Positions 1 through 13,403 of a stretch of DNA of 64,000 nt are shown in pieces. The notes under the pieces were generated by a model. That model searched no databases, was not told where the DNA came from, and saw only the letters and a list, made by a program, of their open reading frames with translations. The DNA lies in the NCBI GenBank assembly GCA_012295275.1, contig CM022676.1, positions 14,848,325-14,912,324 of the forward strand, given 5' to 3'. The translations under genes were made by a program, and so were the position numbers. Each line of letters begins with the position of its first letter. The first letter of the stretch is position 1. This DNA is from Chrysomallon squamiferum. Taxonomy: Eukaryota; Mollusca; Gastropoda; Neomphalida; Peltospiridae.

Positions 1-145
1 TTTACTTATTATTGTAGACTTTCCTTGTACTAATCTGTTTTTCTTAGTAATCTTACTCTATGCTGAGAATACACTGCAACAAAAAAACTGACAAGAATGT
101 AAATTGATAGTTAAACAGATAAGTTAATGCGTGTGTTTTTCATAC

Positions 146-1372
146 CAGTCTTTTTAGAAACTTCTCTGTCTGTTCTGCTGTCTGTGTGTGTTCCATTCTG
201 AAGTTTAGATAACAATACTTGTCTGTTTTGTGCTGTGTGTCTGAAAAAGTAAAAACAAACACAATTTAATGTTTTATTATTTTTTATTTGTAACATTATT
301 TACTATTATATATGTAGATCAATACCATTTACTGATAGAAATGAATGTTTGTTGACGAAAATATCTTTCATCTATTGGATTTCAATTGTGCCTGCATGCA
401 TACAGATAAACTGATAAACACATACATACTCTGAGTGAATGAATAATTAAAAATAAATATTTTTAAAAATACTTCATTATAACCTGATTATTAATAAATA
501 TAAATATTAAATGTAGCTAAAATAGAACAAATCTAAAATAAAGATGAACAATTTTATTTTCGTACCTATATAGCATGTTTTTACTTCTTCTTTGTATCTT
601 TAAAGGTAAATACCAATCAACCTAATGAAACAAGTGACTAATTTTGTTTTTGTTTAATATACATCTTTCGACAGAAAAAACAAACATATACCATGATTTT
701 AGCAATATCAGGCACAGATCCATGGATACATTGTTAAACAACTTTATTAATCCTCCATGTAGGACTGACCCTGGAACTCAACAAACTTTAACCATGCACT
801 CTAACCACTGAGCCAGTCTATCCGTCACTACAAATTTAACAAAATGAATTAAGTGAATACTTACATTGAAGAGTTTGATTTGTTTCGTTCTGGAGTACTT
901 GTGAATCTAAACTCAGTTTTGTGAACCTGAAAGCTATGTTTTGTTGTGCTGCTAATGGGTACTTGGTCTTTTGTGACATTTGACCTCCCATTACCATAGC
1001 GAGATGCTGAACTGAAATTAATAAAAATAATAATAAACCCTGCAACATAAGCTGTCTGATGAAATAAATCTTCATTAAATTTAACTGTGATGCACTCATT
1101 TTAATATTCCTTTGATATTAACTTTCTTTATTGGTAGCCTTATGAAATTCTGACCATCATATAAGGATCTTTTAAAGTCTGAAATCATCCATTTTAAATA
1201 ATAAAAAAAGTATCTGCCAGTCTGAACACTAAAACTGAATATTACAAATACCAATTTTTCCAGTAGAGTAACAAATTTCATAAATTCAAATAATAAAAGA
1301 TATAAAACAATTTTGGATTTGCAAACTAATATTCTGAATCATAATTAAAAACTCAGACAGACAGACAGACAG

Positions 1373-1453
<81 letters not shown>

Positions 1454-4400
1454 TATATATATATATATATTTATTTTCAGGCCATATTAAAAACACAACA
1501 GAAAACCTGACCTAATATTAAAATATAAATTTGTCAAATATGATATATAAAATTTAAAATCAACAACACATGTATCTTAACTAGAAATTAATATTCATAA
1601 ATTTAGTATATCTAAATTTTAAAATTACCTTCTAATACAAAAATGTTGTTATTAAACAAACCATGAAAACTGAGAGACTGCGGACAATAGAAACTTCAGA
1701 CAACAGGAACTGTACATCCATCTCTACATCTTTTAGTATGTCTGTCATCACAGGAACAGTGACTCTGTGTGAAGGGCTGGCAGTTCCAGTCTGGTAACAG
1801 GAAAGTTAAACATTTTATTAAACTGATGAAATATGAAGCTTCTTCTTTTGTTTTATAATATAGAAATAAACATTTACAACAAAATAATCACATTTACATG
1901 AATGTAAGTAATGTGTTTGTGTGTGTGTGTGTGCACACATGCTCACACAAGCATGCACAAGTCAAACATACATGGTATGAAGTGTAGGTTGTGTTACAGG
2001 ATACTAATGTAATTTGTGTATATGTACACATGTACTTACTGATAAATTATCAACAAACTGCAGCTTCATATATTAAATTAAATTACACTTCATTAGGTTT
2101 AGAAAAATGACAAATATGTAAGAAAACAAACTGAAATTCACCTGCTCAGATTTGTTCTCTTTTGCAATGGCAGCAGAACAGTCTTTATTTAACCAGAAAA
2201 TAACCGTGTCCTCAGTGCCTGATGGAAGTTCACTGGACGTGTTAAAAGTTTTAATTTGTCTGAAAGTTTAAAAATTACATGTTCAAAATGCTGAATGTAA
2301 AGACTGAGGTGTCATTACATTACATGATAGATTATACAAAATATGCCCCCCAAATATCATTCTCCCTCTCCTTCTTTCTCTGTCTCTCCTTTCTTTCATC
2401 CAGTTTTTCTCTCATACATTTACACATTTAACTACAACAATCATAATTCTTCTCCTTCTTTTCACCTATCACTTAATGAAGGATGAATGACTTTAAATTC
2501 TTTCTTTACTAGCAGCCTTCGGAAATACCAACCATTATATAAGGATATTTTTTAAGTCTGAAGTGATTGATTTTAAATAATAAAAATGTATTTACTTTGG
2601 TAAACGAATCCATCAGTATATACACTAAAACTGAATATTTTACCATATATTTTCCAAAGTATAAAATGAAGAAAATAAATAAACTTTAACAGAGCCAAAT
2701 AAGCTCATTTTAATAAAAAAATTAAAAATTTGATTTAACAAGATAATAAATATTAAATAAATAAATAAAGAAAAGAAAAGAAAAAATACCTGACAGCATG
2801 TTCTATTGAAAACAATATCACTGGCACCTGACAGCATCAGAGCATCAGTTAGAGTGATGTGTGCATTCTGAAAAAAAAAAAATAATAAAAGTAATCAATA
2901 ATAAATAAACAATTATAAATGATTAACTAATTATTATTAGTAGTATTAGTATTATTAAAACTTAAGTTTCACTGATATCAGTTACTGGATTGAGGTAAAA
3001 TAGTGTGTAGGATATTTCTGGAATGTACTTTGTTATTAATAAATAATGTTACTAAGTGAGACAGAAGAATCTTCCGCTTGTTAATGTCACTTGTATCTGA
3101 CTGTTTATTCAGTCTGCTGAATCAACAAAAAGCCTGGTTATTTCAGGATTAATTATCACCTTGAGAGTGGTTGGTGTTTCACAGAATGATCTAGCAGCAA
3201 GAACTGTAACACTTTGACAGATAAAGCAAATCTCTTTTCTTTCTTATAAATAATAATAAGTCCATTTTATTTCTTAATAAAAGCTTGGAGATTTTTTTGT
3301 TTGTTTGAGGGATCAGTCGCTGTCCACTGAGTAATTAGTTATATATATTTTCTGTTTTCATTGTAGTAACCCATGTGTGACTGATGTGACAGATTAAAAT
3401 ATTTCTTTACTACTATACTGAATGTTCAGCGCCAGTGCAAATACAGTCTTCTGTTTGTTGTGTTCTAATGTACAAAAACATGATATATTGCATACACAGA
3501 TCCCATATCTGATACCCCTAGAGCAAGCCAGCTCATTAGTAACATGCCTAAGACATATTTACAACATAGGGGAATCCTCATGGCACTGAGTAATACATTA
3601 TAATGATACTGATGATAATGTTAATAATAATACAAATAATAATTAGCAAAACAGGAAAAATCTGATTATTATTACACTATTTTCAAATCAATAAAGAATT
3701 GTTTCAAAGGGTATTTTACTCTCTAAGACACAAAACTAAAATAAACTCACAATTCAGAGTGGTGCAGACTACATGAGAATGGTTTCTGTAACAGCTGATT
3801 CATCCTTCTCCATGATGTAAGTTCTCTTTGTAGACAGGACCTGTTGTGACCTACGTAAAATACTTAACACCAATAGTAAATATAAAGTTTAGTAATTTTA
3901 ACAAAAATATGATATATTTTTTTAACAATCTACATTTGTCAGACAAATGCATTTTTCTCTGCTTATTATCGTTACTCGATGTTTCTGTTATTTTTATTTA
4001 TCTATGAAATTGCCTAAAACGCACATGTATAACCAATCTCTCTCTCTCTGACTGACTTTGCAATAAAATAATCTTTATCTCTAGGTAATACTTTTAAGAC
4101 AACTAAGTAAACTTTAGTTCTAACTTTTGATCATGTGGTCACTACCACATGTTTTAATAACAAGCTTAACAGATTGGACAAACATTTCAAACACAGGTTG
4201 TAGAAATGTTCTAAATTTCAGTATACAATCTAGTGATCCACACACACACACACACACACACATTCAAACTAATAAAACAACATACCCTGTCACTGTTGAG
4301 AGGTTTCAGAAAACATTCTAACACAGGCTACACATCATTTGACAATCGGACTCTTGATTAGTTGAGGTTTCACTTGAATAATAAAATAATATTACTTTTT

Positions 4401-5154
4401 TCAACACATTTTAATCATGATGATGATAAAAATGATCAACAATAATAACAATAACAACAACACGCATTGTAGTAGTAGTAGTGGTTAATAGTAAATTACT
4501 AAAAGTAGTTAATAGTAAAAGTAATAATGGTAGTAGTTGTAATAATAGCAATAACAACACAACAATAAAAGTAATATTAATTTACTATATACATTTAAAT
4601 ATATTAATCATTTAATGATTATAATAAATATAATAAATATTATATGTTAATGAGAAAAAGAAGGAATTAATGTTTCATTTAAGAACATACATATATAATA
4701 TAGCATTGTATTTTTGCTTTTGTATTAAACACATCTTATGAAGGAATGAGGTAATTTGTTTTTAAAGAGTCATGTAATAATATATTTTTGATTTTATTAC
4801 ATTAATAACCAGCTGAACTGTACTGTAGAAAAAAATGTCATGAGAGGAAAAACAAATCTCTTCATAGATAATTTTCAGATCTTTTAATTTTTCTATTTTT
4901 GATGAATAATTCTAACCTTTATATAAAGTAAGAAACTAGAAACAATTAAAACAAAACAACAATGCATATAAGAGCTTTAATAATTAGAATATACTAATAT
5001 GATATATCTTGAAAGATAAGAAATTTATTAAATATTACTTTGAAATGTCCAGATGCACTTTGAAAACTCCTCAATGTAAATAAAATCATTAATTATGTTC
5101 TTACTTACGCTGCTGACAAGAACAATCAACACAAGATGTCACAGTCGGGCTCAT
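146..5154 (-). CDS. Unrecognised multi-exon gene, left copy (partial)
   Basis: I do not recognise this protein. Exon-like blocks with good splice sites and compatible phases, in gene order on the minus strand, are 5109-5154 (start codon), 3751-3850, 2142-2259, 1662-1790, 865-1011 and 146-240. The last exon lies beyond the window. The first four blocks read through as one frame: a short Cys-rich start (MSPTVTSCVDCSCQQ), a basic stretch, then segments containing EDTVIFWLNKDCSAAIAKEN and DILKDVEMDVQFLLSE. The later two blocks give a Ser/Thr/Asn-rich hydrophilic tail (SASRYGNGRSNVTK..., HTAQNRQVLLSK...). The phase does not connect between 1662-1790 and 865-1011, so an exon is missing or a splice site is misplaced. 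A further 78-bp block at 2790-2867 has splice sites but would bring in a stop. The left copy keeps the acceptor (tttcag) before 1011 and a 30-bp stretch that the right copy has lost. No membrane segment or known domain is visible. The exact start is uncertain. Confidence 0.45.
757..832 (-). mobile_element. tRNA-derived SINE fragment (left arm)
   Basis: On the minus strand it reads ACTGGCTCAGTGGTTAGAGT, an A-box-like start, followed about 30 bases later by GTTCCAGGGTCAGTCC, a B-box-like stretch. This is the RNA polymerase III promoter layout of tRNA-derived SINEs. The same fragment sits in the right arm at 51160-51246, so it was present before the duplication. Confidence 0.55.
1352..1470. repeat. 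Compound microsatellite (CAGA)n(AG)n(AT)n
   Basis: A short CAGA run is followed by about 72 bases of AG and 20 bases of AT. The right-arm partner (about 50628-50692) has a longer GTCT block and a shorter CT block. Confidence 0.95.
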
Positions 5155-5470
5155 ATCCACGTGGATCCCATAGGTTTTTCGCTCTTCTTCAACGACCGAT
5201 CCGATTTAACTGACATAAAAATGGTGCCGTCATCATTCCAAAACATGTTACAGATGTAATCTTGACTGAAGTACCTGAAACCTTACTCATAGCTTTTCAA
5301 AAATATAGTGGTATCTCTTAAATAATCCAGATAGAAAATAACCGGTAGATTGTGTAAGCGATTCGTCCGCCATTTTATAACTTTGTCATATTAAGCAATG
5401 ATAGAGTTGCCTCCCTTCTGGGGCGGAGTTATGTAGATTGTGCAGAGGTCATCACAGCCTAATACGTCTC
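5155..5470 (-). promoter_or_regulatory. Putative promoter and 5' leader, left copy
   Basis: This GC-richer island lies just upstream of the first coding exon and is conserved in the right arm (46640-46956). It contains CCGCCCCAGAAGGGAGG on the gene strand and an ATGGCGG (YY1-like) element at 5367-5373. That ATG opens a 28-codon reading frame (5287-5373) that stays open in both arms although several codons differ (Pro/Thr, Thr/Ser, Cys/Tyr). It may be an upstream ORF or an alternative start. No TATA box is clear. Confidence 0.4.
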
Positions 5471-6176
5471 TCTGTACAATTTCTATTCATAAATTTAGTT
5501 TTATACTTAAGAAATATTAATATTTAAAAATGTTAACACGTTATTAACAGGTCGTAGTAATCGTAATCATTATAGATATATAAATCATGATAACCAGTAA
5601 TATTAAACAAGTACAGAAATATTAGTGAATATTCGTTTTTTATTTTTATTTACTTCTGTATTTGCTATTTCATCCTGGAAACTGAAATCAGCTCAGACTG
5701 GACAAAGTTCTGTACCAAAACATCTTGGAAAGGAAAAACCTGCACACACTATTGTAAATTTGTCTCTATTATTATGTTTATTACATTGATATTATTCTTA
5801 TTGTGTGTGTGTGTATGTTTTGGAATGATTGTTTAAGAATGTTGGTATGCGAGATAAAATATATGGAAAATGGTTGGATCCTGTTCAGGTAATATTTTAA
5901 TTATAATTAATTTTTTATGATTTCAGAACAGTATTAGTTGGTAGAACTGACAGAAGCAGTCACAAGGGATCTGAATGTGGTGTATAACCAAGACTGAGAA
6001 AATTTAAGATTAATCATTTTAATGTGTAACCAGTTGTCAGATAATGTTACTAAACAGATGCTATCACCTCACTACAAATAAATTAATAATATTCATAATA
6101 AGTAATTAATAAAATAACTTTAAAAAGTTAAATTGAATATTAATTAAATATGTTGTAATACATTTAGCAAATGAAT

Positions 6177-6179
<3 letters not shown>

Positions 6180-6230
<51 letters not shown>
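6180..6230. repeat. (AG)n microsatellite near the arm end
   Basis: A pure AG run of about 51 bases. The right-arm counterpart at 45861-45902 contains an interrupting GTCTC. Confidence 0.95.
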
Positions 6231-6234
<4 letters not shown>

Positions 6235-6300
6235 TGCGAGTGTATTTGCATATGTAGCAAGCTGTACATTTCAGTATGTATATGTAAATGTACTGTCTTT

Positions 6301-6500
6301 NNNNNNNNNNNNNNNNNNNNNNNNNNNNNNNNNNNNNNNNNNNNNNNNNNNNNNNNNNNNNNNNNNNNNNNNNNNNNNNNNNNNNNNNNNNNNNNNNNNN
6401 NNNNNNNNNNNNNNNNNNNNNNNNNNNNNNNNNNNNNNNNNNNNNNNNNNNNNNNNNNNNNNNNNNNNNNNNNNNNNNNNNNNNNNNNNNNNNNNNNNNN
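6301..6500. other. Assembly gap, 200 N
   Basis: Exactly 200 consecutive N, a common placeholder for a scaffold gap of unknown size. The inverted-repeat match ends at its left edge, and the sequence after it does not match the right arm. Confidence 1.
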
Positions 6501-9500
6501 TGTCCACTAAAAATGTAATTTTCAGCTTGTAAGAAATATATTTATTGAAAACAGGAAAATTTTAAAAAGTGTATGTATTTATTATATTTGTTGTCAGTGA
6601 ACTTGAATAATCAAGGAAGCTAAAAGATAAACAAAGGGATGACTTTGAAGTTTATTGTGAATTTATTTTATTAATTTGACATCACTGACTTGTGACTAGC
6701 CCTTTGTTATCATATGGTTTATATTGTGCATCATATTAGTACAGCTTATGTAGTTGCATAGGATTCATTCTTTCAAATAGTTCATGCCATTCAAATTTAA
6801 GTATGTTAAGAAAAATAATGTTTCAGAATAATTATGTCGGTTTACTCCCATCTGATAGAATCCCATTACGTCGAAAGGCTAAATGTGGTTCAGTGGTCTT
6901 ATTGACATGCATGTCTTTACCTCAGTCATTATAATGAACTGTTCCAGATTATTTGGAAAGCGATTATTATTATATAAATACAGTAATATCTCACTTTAAC
7001 AACCTTTTTTTTTTTAACAAATTATATAAATAGAAATTTAATAGTTAATTGCTTGAAATAAATGATATAATGCATGTTTTTAAGTCTGTTTTTGTTCGTG
7101 TTTTCGTTCATTCATGAGCTTCTCTCAGCTGTTGATCAGCTGACACGTCATACGTGCATGTGATATTCTGATTTTCTTTTCTCTTCTGCTTCGATTTAGA
7201 CTTAAACTCGTTTGTAATTTACCTTCCAGTATGTCAAAACGAATAACAGTATACCTGCAAATGCTGATAATAAAAAGAAACAGAAGACAATAACTTTAGA
7301 AACAAAATAGATTATCTTAAATGAAACCAAAACCCACAAAGATGAACCCACAATGAGCAGCATATCATTATTTCTTAATGTATTTGTATAAATTGATTTG
7401 TAAATGATTTAGTGTTTTACTTAATATCTATAATCTATTAAATCAGTTATGTCTAAACTTCCATTTTATTTCTCCTTATTTCACCTTTTTTATGCCAAAT
7501 TTCATCAGTGAGAAAGTAACCAGTTTTTAACCATAATTCTGTGTAAATTAGTCTCCCGCTTAACAATACCTCACTTAACTATTGGAAATTTGGAACCAAT
7601 TACATCTTTAATCTTGGCTATTATTGTAGTATGAATATCGCTTACCATATAAAGTATGCAAATATGACAAATATCGAAATAATCTATGTATCAAATGTAC
7701 TGAATGTAAATAATTAAAAAAGAAGGTATTCATCCAAAAGTATTCCCAATGATTTGGTCCTTCGTATAAACTTTTTCAGTCATAGCCAAAGTACTTGCAG
7801 GTCATAATATCTTTAGTATACACACTATTAATATACTATGTCACATATATGATATGTGCACAATGTGAATATGAATGTGTGCATAACATAAATATGCTGA
7901 ATAAAATATGTCTTGAACATGTTTAAGCTGAATATGGTTTAATTGGAACAGTTAATGATAAAGTAACATTCATATATTCTATTTACTGAATATAAATTAA
8001 TTACTCGAATGTAAAATATAATTTTTTTAAATTATATTGCTGAATAAAATGAGTTATTTATAATATTTTTGTCGTTTTCTTTTACAGAATTAACAAAAAA
8101 ACATCGTGCCGCTTTTTTCTTTTCTTTTCTATTTTTCTTTTTCTTTTTTAATAGATAGATGAAATTGATGTAAAATTGTTTATTATTGGTCAGTTGTTTT
8201 GTAATGAAAAGGAAATGTTTATGAATTAGAAATGACCAGCTTAATTAATAATAATTATAATAATAATAATGTTGATGATGATTAAAATTATGATGATGAT
8301 AATGAGGAAGAGGAAGATGATGATGATAATAATGAACAAGAAAAAATCTACAACAAAAGTGAATGCTTATTCTGGTTTCGGTTGATGTTACATAACTGAT
8401 TTTGGAACAATGCGCTCCGTCTCTGAATGTTAGAAAGAAACCAGGCCAAGTTCATTATATACAGAGGTAATCAGGTATTGCGGTAGATGAGTTTTTTCTA
8501 CGAAATGGGAATTCTACCAGATGGGAAGACACCCTTTTGTCATACTAAAGTCCTGAAAGCAATGTGTTTGTAACTGAGCATGTTTTCTTTTTTCTTTTGT
8601 GTTGACAGCATTATATATTTTTTAATTTTCTGTTTCAGTGAGCTAATTTTTGTAAAAAAATAATTCATTAGTCATTTTCACATAATTCAAAACCACCCAC
8701 CCAAAACCGAAACATTTTATTTGATGTATAATAAAGAAAAATAGTTATAAAACAAAATGTTATTTGGAATAATTTGTGATTGTTTCAATGTTAATATAGG
8801 AATTTGTTAGTTTATTAATCTTGAATCACTGTTTAGAGAAATCCCTTTTTTTATTTTATTTTTTTTTTTTTTTTATTTATTTATTTATTTATCTTTTTTA
8901 GGAAAAAAATATTATTGCTTATATTTTTAGTTCTACTAATTTTTACATTTCAGCCAAGGGTGCTGAAAATGCTTTGTGAGTATTTTCCTTATTATTATTA
9001 TTATTATTGTTATTAGTAGTAGTAGTAGTAGTAGTGGTAGTAGTAGTAAAAGGAGATGAGTAAAAAAGAAAAGGGAATTCCCCTGTTACTTTGTACTACT
9101 GCATTCTCTAGATGACTATAATAGACAGTTTTAATGTTTGTATTTCAATAGTGATTATTTATATGCCACTCTAAATTCTTTTTTTCCTTGTGAGAAACAT
9201 AGTTAAATTTGGTTATTTATTTATGCAGCTCACATTGGAACAGTCTTCATTCAGGTATACCAGATATGTTTTTAGTTTTGATTATCATATTTATTAAATA
9301 TGCTTGGGTCACTTACAAGGAAACATTTACATGCAGATAATGTGACATAAACAGATAGCCTGAATTCTGCCTAACTATTCATTTAAAACCCCAACAAATT
9401 CCAGATCTGAAACAAAATATTGAACCTGAAAAATGAGAAATGATATTCACAAATCAAAACTGACATACTTTTAATTTGAAACATTAATATTATGATAATT

Positions 9501-10050
9501 TAAAATGAAGTTCTATATGCTGTACTATATGTTGAGTTCTTACATGTAGTTTTTACAGAACAAAAATATTTTCTTCTAAAGTAACAAGTAAGATGTAAAA
9601 AAAAATAACACAAATATTCTATTAATTTTCCAATACATTTCCAAACCTTAGAAGTTAGTATAAAGAAATGGCCAAGCCTGCTTTTGTGCCCACCTCTTTA
9701 AGAGAATATTCAATAATTTTCATCACAACACATTTTATTATGATTTAACTGTCTGACAGATGTTTTATTTTTATAATGTTTAGTAAAGTATGTTATTTTC
9801 TTTATTTTATTGAAAGGCATGGTTTTAAAATTTTTGGTTTCTGTTTGTGAATTATTAATGGTGATTATAAAACATTTTTTATTAATTGTTTTATATTTTA
9901 ATTTCGTTTGTTTCTCTGTTTATTTCATGTGGATACTAATCCAGTATCATGCATTCTTAATATTTTATGTAAGACAGATTAAGAGGGATAAAACATATGT
10001 ATGTATGTATGGATAGACAGAAAAAAAGAAACACACACACATACATAATC

Positions 10051-10087
<37 letters not shown>

Positions 10088-10368
10088 CATGTGTGGACAG
10101 AAATATTGGACATGTACTGGTACTAATACAAAATCCATAATTATTGTTAAAGTGATCCAGGATTATTTTCTAATGGATTTCACAAAATTAAAATAAGTGC
10201 TGTGAATGAAGACTGATGTGTGTATGAAAGAATAATGGAAATGGAATCTATTTAAATAAATTTATGCAGTTGCATCTTTTACTTCCTGTGATATGCACAT
10301 GCATGATTAGTATTAAATGGAATGGGATATATATTTACATGCTTTCATATTGTGAAGACATTAAATTC

Positions 10369-10409
<41 letters not shown>

Positions 10410-11282
10410 TACATATATGTACGTGTGTATGTTAAAGGTTAAATTTGAAGAACAATTGAAGTTTAAAAAATCTAGCATGTGTATGTGAAAAAAACACTCA
10501 TAAAGTCATATTATTTTAATACATTTACTAAAAACTTTTAGCTATTTAGAATATATTGCAAGATATAATGATGATAAAAAATGGTAACAATAATAAAAAA
10601 ATACAAAACTTAAATAGATATATCATCTTCATAGTTTTATAAATCTACAGATAATTAATTTGAGTCCACTGTATAATAACTGATTATTTTCTAAATTCTT
10701 TTTTTATTTATATTTGTTGTGATATATTGTCCAGTTTGGAAAAAGCTAAAATAAATTACAATTTAAACAACATATCCTTACTTACATAGAAACTTTAGCA
10801 TGTGTCTCTTAAATATTATACATACATTTATTTTTTTTAAATTTAGGTTTAGTCATTTTAATTAATATTAATGTTCTTTTAGTAAAAATGTGCTATTGCA
10901 TTTTTTCTATTTTGATCAGTCAAGTAGGTATTGATCAAGATATCAAAATAGAATTCAATAAATATCATTGTAAATTAAACCCAGTTTGCTAAATACATCA
11001 TTTGTGCAAACAATCCACATGTGAAGATTATTTGGAATCTTTATTGAAATAATTTTCAGACATGGATTTAATGTGTAGTCTGTACAAATGTTGCTATGGA
11101 ATTTTAGTACTTTGTCAAAACTGTAGAACATTATTAAAACAGGAAAATCCTGGAAACTACTCATGGAGAGAGTGACAAACTTGTGTTTGCTACCACCAAG
11201 AACATGGAATACCTATGCAATTCTGATGGCATTTTTGCTGTCAGCACCTTCAATACATCACCATGATTATTTGTATTTCTAC
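6501..11282. other. Intergenic DNA without a recognised gene
   Basis: AT-rich DNA with many stops in every frame. It holds a Tigger-like fragment near 6.98-7.57 kb, trinucleotide tracts near 8.25-8.34 and 8.99-9.05 kb, a GT run at 10052-10086 and a TA/CA run at 10371-10408. The longest open stretches (about 70 codons) are Phe/Ile/Tyr-rich and look like chance frames. Confidence 0.7.
6978..7565 (+). mobile_element. Degenerate Tigger/pogo-like element (short, non-autonomous)
   Basis: The left edge reads ATCTCACTTTAACAACC, and the right edge on the minus strand contains GTTAAGCGGGAG next to GTTAAGTGAGG. Both resemble the CTCGxTTAAC-type ends of pogo/Tigger transposons. Around 7230-7380 a broken frame begins with ATGTCAAAACG and continues KKKQKTITLETK, then a stop, then IIL. 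That resembles the start of the helix-turn-helix in Tigger transposases. The two termini are not clean inverted copies, so the boundaries are approximate. Confidence 0.4.
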
Positions 11283-11640
11283 AGATACTCGTCATAAAAG
11301 TATTGCAACAAAGATGTTTTAGGGAGTCCAGATCCAGGTATGCTTAACCCACTGGGACAAAGTTCAGTGGAGGAAGATTCAGCATGTTTCAATTTTCCAG
11401 TACAAAGATGTGCAACTAGCGTCAAGGCTGTCCCATTCATACACCATGGACCAGGTTGGGGATATTCTTTGCATATAGTTCCCAGGCAGTACCCATGTAA
11501 TTTACTGTTGGGTTTGAAATGAACTCTCCCAAACAAGTAATTTGAACATCGTTCAAAGTACTTGTACCCTGAACATTTTCTGTACCATCCCTTCGTTTAA
11601 CTTACACCAGTTGCTCCGATTCCCACCATCCCTCTCACAA
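11283..11640 (-). pseudogene. Decayed cysteine-rich exon copy
   Basis: The minus strand reads [14 protein letters not shown], then after one frameshift [17 protein letters not shown], and stays open for about 85 codons to the stop at 11279-11281, with further Cys-rich text (HGYCLGTICKEYPQPGPWC). The first part is clearly related to the exon at 20395-20590 (SICERDRGNRCNWC, CSGYTYFTECSNYLF). I do not recognise the domain. The frameshift and the loss of two cysteines present in the relative indicate a broken copy. No splice acceptor is evident at its start. Confidence 0.5.
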
Positions 11641-11654
11641 ATGCTGGGGAGATC

Positions 11655-11678
11655 ACTGTATGTATATATATTTATATG

Positions 11679-11715
<37 letters not shown>

Positions 11716-11738
11716 CTGTACATGTGTGTGTTTGTATG

Positions 11739-11819
<81 letters not shown>

Positions 11820-11850
11820 CCGTACATGTGTGTGTTTGTATGTATATACT
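11655..11850. repeat. (TA)n-rich tract with a duplicated flank
   Basis: Long TA runs are separated by two near-identical copies of a GTACATGTGTGTGTTTGTATG segment (11716-11738 and 11821-11843), so a unit of about 105 bases is duplicated. Confidence 0.85.
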
Positions 11851-12053
11851 GTGCTGAATAAATTTAACAGCTGCTATATGAAATGTAGACTACACGATTG
11901 GATGTTGAATTTATTTGTACACATTATTTCATTAATCCAGCATTTCTGAATATAGCCAGCAGTAACCTGTTGTCACGGTGTGAACATCGTTACTTTAATG
12001 TCAACTGAGGAAATGGAGGGGTACATTTACCAAAATGGTGAGATACTCAATAA

Positions 12054-12094
<41 letters not shown>

Positions 12095-12155
12095 ACTAGT
12101 GGCATTGATGAAAGCACTACATCGTTGTCTTATGCTTCTAACGAGAGCATTAATC

Positions 12156-13050
12156 TCAGGAACAGTAATTGTGTCCAGAGCAATGGACATTAAGAACTTG
12201 AGAATGGTTTATGCATACCCTATAGCCCAGTAGGTCCCATGCATGCTCAGTTGGGAACAAGTCAGCAGATTTTGGTGGCCTGTTCAACACTTGGATGTGG
12301 ATCCTCTCAGGACGATTAGTGGCTAGCCTAGCAGTATGTCTAGAGTTGTCATGTTCAAACAGAAAGCCAGGATGCTGCTGCAGGAATGGAATGGCTACTG
12401 GTGTATTGATCACGTCACAGTAACATTGAGCAGTCATGTTCTCGTGAATGAAAACAAGATCTGTTTTACCTCTACTATGAATGCCGGCCTACACAATAAC
12501 TTTACTGCCGCCATATCGGTCGTGCTGAATGACGTCTGCATCTCCCATTCACCTCCATACATGATGCAGACCATCTGCAAACTGAACACAAAACCTGGAT
12601 TCCTCTGTGAATAATGTCTGATTAAGTGTTGTTTTATTCTGGCCCATCTCAAACGTTCCTGAATGTGACGCACAGTCAGGGGATCAGCTACAATAGGGCG
12701 ACGTGCTTGTAATCCAGCAGCGTGGAGATGGCTACAGACAGTTTCAGCATGAATTCTAGTGCCTGTGGTTTGCTGCAAAGTATGAGCCAAACGTGGAGCA
12801 TTTTTGAACCTTTGACATAGATATGACATGACTCAATACCTGTCTTTCCTTGGAGTAGTTAATCGTGGTCTACCAGAACGAGGTTGATTTAGCATTTGCC
12901 CAGTTTAGTGTATGTGTTGTCGGAGTTGCGATGTGGTACTGTCATGAACACGAAAGTACTGAGAGACATCGTGTCCACTTTGACCGGCATTAAGCCGTCC
13001 TATTGCTTCATGATTTGCCGTTAAGCCTGGACATTATAACAGGATACATT
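12156..13050 (-). mobile_element. Broken Tc1/mariner-type transposase (Tc1-like)
   Basis: A Tc1-family transposase can be followed in pieces on the minus strand. The N-terminal helix-turn-helix part (about 13015-12840) reads IGRLNAGQSGHDVSQYF, then QPRSGRPRLTTPRKDRY, with stops. The middle (12829-12434) reads RFKNAPRLAHTLQQTTGTRI and SHLHAAGLQARRPIV. The C-terminal catalytic part (12437-12156) reads LFEHDNSRHTARLA, then VLNRPPKSADLFPTEHAWDLLGYRV. HDN and PTEHAWDLL correspond to the second and third acidic residues of the DD34-36E/D site. At least one frameshift (near 12437) and several stops make it inactive. A GT repeat (12058-12094) lies close downstream. Terminal inverted repeats could not be located by eye. 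Confidence 0.85.
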
Positions 13051-13283
13051 TTTCCTTTTGTTTTCGGATAATGTTGGTTGAGTGCATCCAAATGTGATTT
13101 CAGTGCATCTGTATTGCACACAGTTCTGTGACAGCATGTGGAGTAGGCATAGCGGTGTGCGATATGACAAATGGTGTTCTTTTCATTAACGAAACCGACA
13201 GGGCATTCACAACTAACATATTACCAACTTTTATATCTGTATTTTAATTTATTTGGAAGCAACAACATTTACAAAAACTTGCT

Positions 13284-13403
<120 letters not shown>

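Larger units (their letters stand above)
1..6300. repeat. Left arm of a >6-kb inverted repeat
   Basis: Read on the minus strand, this segment matches 45793-51976 base for base over long stretches, with scattered substitutions and small indels. Position 1 pairs with about 51976 and position 6300 with about 45793. The match runs off the left edge of the window, so the true arm is longer. At its right edge the arm stops exactly where the N gap begins. Exons, introns, promoter, a SINE and the microsatellites are all shared, but microsatellite lengths differ (for example the AG tract at 1379-1450 is longer than its partner near 50633). By eye the identity is in the mid-90s percent; I did not compute it. 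Confidence 0.95.

Noticed and set aside
6232-6518. Open frames across the N gap on both strands
   Set aside because: They consist almost entirely of undetermined residues and are products of the N run.
12336-12614. Plus-strand 92-codon frame
   Set aside because: Antisense shadow of the decayed Tc1-like transposase.
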